A stretch of DNA of 27,874 nucleotides. Origin: Firmicutes bacterium UBA6226. Its GTDB lineage: Bacteria; Bacillota_A; Clostridia; Peptostreptococcales; Acidaminobacteraceae. The first letter of the stretch is position 1; every line of letters starts with the position of its first letter. A model generated the notes under the pieces. The model searched no databases. It was not told the DNA's origin and was given only the letters and a program-made list of their open reading frames with translations. Below are positions 22,728-27,874 of this stretch, piece after piece. The position numbers and the translations under genes were made by a program. Location: the NCBI GenBank assembly GCA_002441045.1, contig DJWQ01000003.1, positions 1 through 27,874 of the forward strand. The letters run 5' to 3'.

Positions 22728-25700
22728 CTAGACTAACTCTATTTCATTGTTTTCATCCACAGTTTCATCCATTTTCTCATGGACCACAATTCGATTTTTA
22801 CCACCTCGTTTTGCAAGATAAAGTGCCTCATCCACCAATTTGGTGACTTGCTTCGTCATTGTCCCAGCCGTTGGAATAAAACTAAAAACACCTATACTAC
22901 AGGTTGTTTCGATAACAGCACTCTTTCGAGGATCGTAAATTCTCAGCTCTTGTGTTTCCTTTTTTATTTTTTGGGCAATTTGCTTCGCACCATCAGACTC
23001 TGTATCGAAAAGCACTAATAAGAACTCGTCACCACCATATCGTACGACAAAATCAGTACTTCGCTTAAGAATGCGCATTAACAACTCACCCAGCTGCTCT
23101 AGGTATTGATCGCCATAATGATGACCAAATCTATCGTTGATCTCTTTAAAATTATCAACATCAACCATAATTAAGCTGATCATAATTTCAGAACGAATCG
23201 CAAGTTGCATTTCTTCTTCAAGTCGCGTCATAAAGTATCTTCTATTATAAACACCTGTTAATGGGTCTTTTGTAGAAAGCGCTTCCAGTTGTTGATTGGC
23301 TACATTTAGCATGGTGTTGAGCTGAGCTAACTCATCATTTCGCTTCCGAATCACTCTACCCTGCCACAGCTTAAAGACACCATAAACGACAAGGGTAATT
23401 AATGCGATATACCCCATATATGCAAATGTTGTATTATACCAAGGCGTCGCTATCGATAAACTCATGGAAACAACATCCGAGGTGACACCTCTAGCCGTTT
23501 CAGCAAATACTTCAAGTGTATACTCTCCCGGTGGCAACTTAGAGTACGTAATATAATCCACAGTACCAGAATAGATCCAGCCAGTATCAAAGCCAACCAT
23601 TCTATAAGTAAAAACAACTTTTTCAGGTGAATCAAAATCTAGCGCAATAAATTTAAACCCAAGAAGCGTTTCATCTTGTTCTAAATCAAGATGCATCCCA
23701 TTAAAATGCTCCTTCTTATTATCATAAGGTGTTTGAAGTACTTCTACATCTGTTATATACACCCTTGGCGGTTTTAAATCGCCCTCAGTGATATTGCCAG
23801 GAATTACAGTAATGCCGTGCTGACCCCCAAAGTACATCTTGCCATCAGCATCCGCAAACTGTGCCGAGTTAAATTCATATCCGCCTATACCATCATCAGG
23901 CGTTAATGCAAAAATATCACCTGTTTCTGGAGACAAAATGGCTAGACCGTTTTGCGTAGAAGCCCATAAACGCCTATCAGAGCCTTCTAAAATACCAAGT
24001 ACCACATTGCTCGGCATGCCATCGTGTTCAAGAAAAGTCCTAAAAGTACCATCTTCACGGTACTGTGTAATGCCACCACCGACGAGACCAAACCACAGAC
24101 GGTCCTCAGAATCTTCGAAAATGACATGTATGGTGTTTGATGCTAAATGCCCAATATTTCCTTTTTCAGCTTTGATTACCTCAAAGCGGTCAACATCTTT
24201 TGACATATAATTTAGACCATTGTTTGTGGCTACCCAAAGTCTACCTCTATGGTCCAACTTGATATCATAAATTAAGTTATCAGAAATATAATGCTCTGGA
24301 TCATCGTATCGATAATGGGTGTAGTGTCCATTGCTAAGATCAATCTTGAAAAGGCCATCACTGTGAGTCCCCACCCATAGATATTGGTCATCAACTAACT
24401 CCATGGCATACGAAATAACTCCGTTTGGTAAAGCAACCAGCGTACTGAAGCTATCTGTTTCTGGGAGGTACAGCATGATTTCATCCCCCACTGTAATTAA
24501 GAGCCTGCCTTTACCGTCTAGCATCATATCCACAATGTTTGTATCTGTTAACGTCCCTGGAACATCTGGGTCTAATTTATATTTGTGCACTATGCCATCT
24601 GTGTCGATTCGATTTAAGCCTTCATTATAAACCGCAACCCAAAGATTATCCAACGGATCTCTTAATATCGAATTTATCTTCCCTTGATCGATGGTGTTAG
24701 GATCCTCAGCGTCATGTGCATATTGTACGTAGTTCCGTTTCAGTGGGTTAACCTTGCAAACCCCACCGCCATTTGTGCCAATCCATAGCATCCCTGTATC
24801 ATCTTGAAATAATGAATAGACTATGTTATGTGATAAGCCTCCAAGTTTTCCATTGCTTTCAAAATGATACCTTTCACCTTCAGCTGTGATGGCATTTAAG
24901 CCTCCACCCCAAGTGCCTATCCACTCAGTCATATCAGATGTAATCGCGTAGGAATAGATGCGATCGTCTGAAAAATGGTTAACATATTGCTTACCCGATT
25001 TAAGTTCAAGTCTAACGATCCCCTCATCCCATATGCCAAGTGTTAGCATGCCTGGTGTTTTTTCAGCTATGGTCATTACAGATAATCCAGGCAACTTGTA
25101 ATCAGAGGCTTTAACCTTCATCTCATCAAAATCAAAATACAATAGACCTGCATAGCTGCCAAGCCACATCACGCCCGTACTATCCCAGTAGATATCTCGA
25201 ATCACATTACCTGGAACATCATAAACTGTGTTCTCTCCTGTTTCAGGATTAAGTCGGTTGAGACCATCCAAAGTACCTACCCAAAGGTTGCCTAATTCGT
25301 CTTGATCGATTGCCACGACCACAGGATTAGAGAGACCGTTTAGTTCCACTGTATAGTTTGTAAAAGTTTCAGTGTCGATATCAAATCTTGAAATCCCCTG
25401 ATAAGTACCGATCCAAATTTGGTTTTTCTCTGAATCATAAAATAGTGTTTGAATCAAATTATGTAGTAGTGAATTTGAGTTAAATGGATCATTGGAGTAG
25501 ATTTTGAAACCTCTTCCATCATAGCGATTGAGTCCACCTTGAGTTCCAAACCAAATAAACCCATTTACGTCCTGAATAATACTGGATACCGAAAGATTGG
25601 ATATACCTTCTTCACGACCAATAACTTCAAAAGCAAGCTGAGTGCCTTCTCTTATTAAGTCATTTTTCACCATAGCAAAATTTGCTGGATACATGACGAT

Positions 25701-25757
25701 AGAACTCAATATAATGATCACTAGAACTGTTTTTTTTCTAAATGACTTTAACAACAT
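22728..25757 (-). CDS. Diguanylate cyclase with a periplasmic-type beta-propeller sensor
   Basis: The frame opens at 25793, but GGAGG with 6-nt spacing favours the ATG at 25757 (1009 residues). Parts in order: signal peptide/anchor about 1-30; about 12 two-component-regulator propeller (Reg_prop) blades to about residue 650 (for example WFGTQGGLNRYDG, WVGTLDGLNRLN, LWIGTNGGGVCKV, LWVATNNGLNYM), forming outside propellers; a Y_Y_Y domain about 690-760 (YRMVGFDTGW, LPPGEYTLEV); TM about 768-790; a short coiled coil; and a GGDEF domain with the active-site GGDEF at 908-912. RSTD at 899-902 is the RxxD inhibitory site nine residues upstream, so product inhibition is likely. The output is cyclic di-GMP, affecting motility and attachment. 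The propeller ligand is unknown. It resembles Bacteroidetes hybrid sensors but with a GGDEF output. Confidence 0.93.
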   Translation of the reverse strand: MLLKSFRKKTVLVIIILSSIVMYPANFAMVKNDLIREGTQLAFEVIGREEGISNLSVSSIIQDVNGFIWFGTQGGLNRYDGRGFKIYSNDPFNSNSLLHNLIQTLFYDSEKNQIWIGTYQGISRFDIDTETFTNYTVELNGLSNPVVVAIDQDELGNLWVGTLDGLNRLNPETGENTVYDVPGNVIRDIYWDSTGVMWLGSYAGLLYFDFDEMKVKASDYKLPGLSVMTIAEKTPGMLTLGIWDEGIVRLELKSGKQYVNHFSDDRIYSYAITSDMTEWIGTWGGGLNAITAEGERYHFESNGKLGGLSHNIVYSLFQDDTGMLWIGTNGGGVCKVNPLKRNYVQYAHDAEDPNTIDQGKINSILRDPLDNLWVAVYNEGLNRIDTDGIVHKYKLDPDVPGTLTDTNIVDMMLDGKGRLLITVGDEIMLYLPETDSFSTLVALPNGVISYAMELVDDQYLWVGTHSDGLFKIDLSNGHYTHYRYDDPEHYISDNLIYDIKLDHRGRLWVATNNGLNYMSKDVDRFEVIKAEKGNIGHLASNTIHVIFEDSEDRLWFGLVGGGITQYREDGTFRTFLEHDGMPSNVVLGILEGSDRRLWASTQNGLAILSPETGDIFALTPDDGIGGYEFNSAQFADADGKMYFGGQHGITVIPGNITEGDLKPPRVYITDVEVLQTPYDNKKEHFNGMHLDLEQDETLLGFKFIALDFDSPEKVVFTYRMVGFDTGWIYSGTVDYITYSKLPPGEYTLEVFAETARGVTSDVVSMSLSIATPWYNTTFAYMGYIALITLVVYGVFKLWQGRVIRKRNDELAQLNTMLNVANQQLEALSTKDPLTGVYNRRYFMTRLEEEMQLAIRSEIMISLIMVDVDNFKEINDRFGHHYGDQYLEQLGELLMRILKRSTDFVVRYGGDEFLLVLFDTESDGAKQIAQKIKKETQELRIYDPRKSAVIETTCSIGVFSFIPTAGTMTKQVTKLVDEALYLAKRGGKNRIVVHEKMDETVDENNEIELV

Positions 25758-25864
25758 ATATTCCTCCGACTGCAATTTATATAGAAGTATCATTTACATT
25801 ATGTTAGAAAAATTATAAACTAATAAGGGTTATCGCTTTTGATACCCTAAAATTACAGTTTCGT

Positions 25865-25886
25865 AACACTTGTTTGTTCAAGTGTT
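25865..25886. promoter_or_regulatory. Perfect inverted repeat, operator candidate upstream of the YeiH-type gene
   Basis: AACACTTG (25865-25872) and CAAGTGTT (25879-25886) are exact reverse complements with a 6-bp spacer, centred 40 bp before the ATG. A second, imperfect repeat (GGGTTATC ... GATACCC) lies at about 25826-25848. No T run follows, so a protein-binding operator is more likely than a terminator. No regulator gene is adjacent. Confidence 0.55.
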
Positions 25887-25915
25887 CTTACAGTTTTGAC
25901 AGAAGAGGTAGACTT

Positions 25916-26935
25916 ATGAAATTTAGTAAAAAAATGCTAACTGGCATACTTTTATGTACGTTAATTGCCATTCCAGCATGGTTTTTGGGAAAACAGTATC
26001 CCATCATCGGAGGTCCTGTTTTTGGCATCTTATTTGGGATGCTTCTAGCACCGTTCTTACCCAAATTTAAAATTCCCTCTGTTGAGTTGGGGGTAAAATA
26101 CACTTCAAAAAAGATTTTGCAGTATGCGATTATTCTTTTAGGATTTGAGATGAATCTATTTAGCATCATCAAAGTGGGTGGGCAGTCACTTTTGGTCATG
26201 CTGTTTACTTTAACTGCTTCATTTTTAACTGCTTATGCCGTTGGAAAGCTTTTGAAAATTGATAAGGACACAACCATCTTGGTCGGTGTGGGGACATCCA
26301 TCTGTGGTGGATCCGCTATTGCAGCAACAGCGCCTGTTATTGAGGCCAGCGATGAAGATGTTGCACACGCCATTTCAACGATTTTTTTGTTCAACATCAT
26401 TGCCGTTTTCATCTTTCCTTGGTTAGGTAGAGCTCTTGGTATGAGTGATTTAGGCTTTGGCATGTGGGCGGGAACAGCCATAAATGATACGTCATCCGTC
26501 GTCGCAGCTGCTGCTTCATGGTCACTTGCTGCAGGAAACAACACTGCGCTTACCTTTGCTACAATCGTAAAGCTTACACGTACACTGATGATTGTTCCCA
26601 TAACATTGGTCCTTGCCATTCAAACATCAAGACAAAAAAAACGCCAACAAACTGCTGGCGCAAATCACAATTTTAGCTTTAAAAGTGTATTCCCTTGGTT
26701 TGTCTTAGGCTTCATAGCAACCGCGATTATTGGTACTTTTACAGGGATTCCAGCAAAGCCACTCGGTCAATTAGGTAAGTTCTTTATCGTTATGGCTATG
26801 AGTGCTATTGGACTCAACACACACCTTAAGAAACTCATAAAAAGCGGTATCAGACCTTTGATCCTTGGGCTGTGTTGTTGGTTTGTCGTCGCAATTGTTT
26901 CGCTAATTGTTCAGACGGCTATGAACTTCGTATAA
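25916..26935 (+). CDS. YeiH-family (UPF0324) membrane protein, putative sulfate exporter
   Basis: The frame opens at 25874, but AGAGGT before the ATG at 25916 and the basic start MKFSKK favour 25916 (339 residues). About ten membrane helices carry the family signatures GPVFGILFGMLLAP, ILLGFEMNL, the GVGTSICGGSAIAATAPVI core (about residues 125-143), AGTAINDTSSVVAAAA (about 189-204) and KLTRTLMIVP. Family members are annotated as putative sulfate exporters, on weak experimental support. It is divergent from the diguanylate cyclase gene, and its last 33 bp overlap the 3' end of the opposing histidine kinase gene. There is no terminator between them. A LysR regulator, common beside this family, is not in the window. 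Confidence 0.9.
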   Translation: MKFSKKMLTGILLCTLIAIPAWFLGKQYPIIGGPVFGILFGMLLAPFLPKFKIPSVELGVKYTSKKILQYAIILLGFEMNLFSIIKVGGQSLLVMLFTLTASFLTAYAVGKLLKIDKDTTILVGVGTSICGGSAIAATAPVIEASDEDVAHAISTIFLFNIIAVFIFPWLGRALGMSDLGFGMWAGTAINDTSSVVAAAASWSLAAGNNTALTFATIVKLTRTLMIVPITLVLAIQTSRQKKRQQTAGANHNFSFKSVFPWFVLGFIATAIIGTFTGIPAKPLGQLGKFFIVMAMSAIGLNTHLKKLIKSGIRPLILGLCCWFVVAIVSLIVQTAMNFV

Positions 26936-27874
26936 GTGGATCTCAAATACAGCACCTTTACTGTGATTTTTTGCTGTAAGCGTCCCACCTAATTGTTCAA
27001 TCGCTTTATGCGCAATTGCAGTTCCAAGACCAAAATTGCCATCATTGCCTTTACTAAAGCGATCAAATATCCGTGGCAATATGGATTCAGAGATTCCAGG
27101 ACCATCATCTTGAACAGTGATGGTCACTTCATTTTTTTGTGCGGTCACGTCAATAATTACATGTGAATCAGCATATCTTATGGCATTTGAAAGCAGATTG
27201 CCCACAGCTTTTTCTAGATGATCTTCTACAGTTACTATTTTTAATTCTTTTGGACAATTCAAAACAATCTGTTTGTGAATTTGAGTTGCAACCCCTTCAT
27301 GTCTTTCAACTAGTAAATTTAAGAAATCAAAAAGCTCAAGCGTATCCTTTTGCACTTTTAGTCCGTTTGATTCTAATCGTGATAATGTAATCAACTGATC
27401 GACGAGATGCTTTAATCGAAGGCTCTCATTTGCTATGATTTGTGCCGGCTTTTGAGGGTCTTCAAACACACCTGTAACGATGCCCTCTGCATAACCTTGA
27501 ATCGACATCAATGGCGTTCTTAGATCGTGACTGAAATTCTGAAGAAAATCAACTTTTGATTGTTCTTTTACCTCTAGTGATTCTCCCATCTGATTCAAAT
27601 CCAATATCAGTGTATCGAGTTCATCTGTATGCGTTTCCAATACAAGTGGCGTATAATCATTGTCTATAATGCGTTTACTATATTTTGATATTTCCTTCAT
27701 CGGCTTTGTCACTCTACTCGCCACCGAGCTCGCGATTAAAGTGCCTAGAATAGTGACTCCTGCCATTATCATCACCAATAGTATGTTGATTCGTCTTACT
27801 AGTTTTTCCATGCCTTCAAGCGATGCCACGATGACAAGATATTGGGTTCTTGAAGCTAGTTTTGATTCATTAAA
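26903..27874 (-). CDS. Sensor histidine kinase, 5' end beyond the window
   Basis: The frame stays open through the window edge (323 residues visible), so the start and any outside sensor domain lie outside. Visible parts: TM (INILLVMIMAGVTILGTLIA), HAMP (RVTKPMKEISKYSKRIIDNDY...), HisKA with H-box FSHDLRTPLMSIQGY, N-box NLLSNAIRYA, G1 DDGPGI, F-box FDRFSKG and G2 FGLGTAIAH. G2 has T where most kinases have L or M (GLGTAI), a mild variant. It is probably partnered with a response regulator just outside the window. Its 3' end overlaps the convergent YeiH-type gene. Confidence 0.9.
   Translation of the reverse strand, partial: FNESKLASRTQYLVIVASLEGMEKLVRRINILLVMIMAGVTILGTLIASSVASRVTKPMKEISKYSKRIIDNDYTPLVLETHTDELDTLILDLNQMGESLEVKEQSKVDFLQNFSHDLRTPLMSIQGYAEGIVTGVFEDPQKPAQIIANESLRLKHLVDQLITLSRLESNGLKVQKDTLELFDFLNLLVERHEGVATQIHKQIVLNCPKELKIVTVEDHLEKAVGNLLSNAIRYADSHVIIDVTAQKNEVTITVQDDGPGISESILPRIFDRFSKGNDGNFGLGTAIAHKAIEQLGGTLTAKNHSKGAVFEIHLYEVHSRLNN

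Noticed and set aside
1..27874. CRISPR arrays, tRNA or rRNA genes, insertion sequences or prophage genes.
   Set aside because: None was seen; there are no spaced direct repeats, transposase or integrase frames, or tRNA-like structures.

Overview
The window is AT-rich, uses strong AGGAGG-type ribosome binding sites and sigma-A-like promoters, and carries several Firmicutes-type families: a RRNPP-type regulator, a purine riboswitch, a DUF3895-like protein, DUF6054 and a pyrophosphate-type PEP carboxykinase. This suggests a motile, anaerobic, low-GC Clostridia-type organism. I cannot name the species. There is no rRNA, tRNA, insertion sequence, phage gene or CRISPR array.

Layout. (1) 1-4750, + strand: a compact four-gene unit of a ferric-reductase-like membrane flavoprotein, a secreted protein with two cytochrome-b5-like domains and an Asp/His-rich tail, and an OmpR-type response regulator with its sensor kinase. 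The kinase's outside loop is also acidic and His-containing. I read this as a transmembrane electron-export or metal-reduction module with its own sensor. (2) 4760-5345: a single acetyltransferase gene with its own promoter and terminator. (3) 5417-8565: a DUF3895-like protein, two small unknown genes, and an XRE/TPR-type regulator divergent from a 43-residue secreted peptide gene. The last pair looks like a RRNPP peptide-signalling pair. (4) 8640-11793, - strand: a tightly packed run of two acetyltransferases, a DUF1697 protein, a CPBP intramembrane protease and a flavodoxin-like protein. (5) 12048-13674, - strand: small membrane or envelope genes ending in a DUF6054 gene interrupted by an in-frame TGA. 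(6) 13703-15167: an acetyltransferase and an intact VOC protein, with the remains of two other VOC genes. (7) 15324-17111: a promoter, a C-type (guanine-type) purine riboswitch with a terminator, and a COG2509-like FAD oxidoreductase. (8) 17199-18908: a chemoreceptor gene with an in-frame TAG. (9) 19104-22571: PPi-dependent PEP carboxykinase. (10) 22728-25757: a large periplasmic-propeller diguanylate cyclase. (11) 25916-27874: a YeiH-type transporter overlapping tail to tail with a histidine kinase that runs off the window.

The most interesting items are the riboswitch, whose expression platform appears wired as an ON switch; the unannotated peptide/regulator pair; the reductase/cytochrome-b5/two-component unit with matching acidic His-rich segments; and the DUF6054 gene, whose stop codon lies in one arm of a perfect 11-bp inverted repeat. 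Four degraded or interrupted genes within about 5 kb (12.0-18.9 kb, in two clusters) suggest ongoing local gene decay. Several gene starts given here are shorter than the longest open frame, because the ribosome binding site points to an internal ATG.
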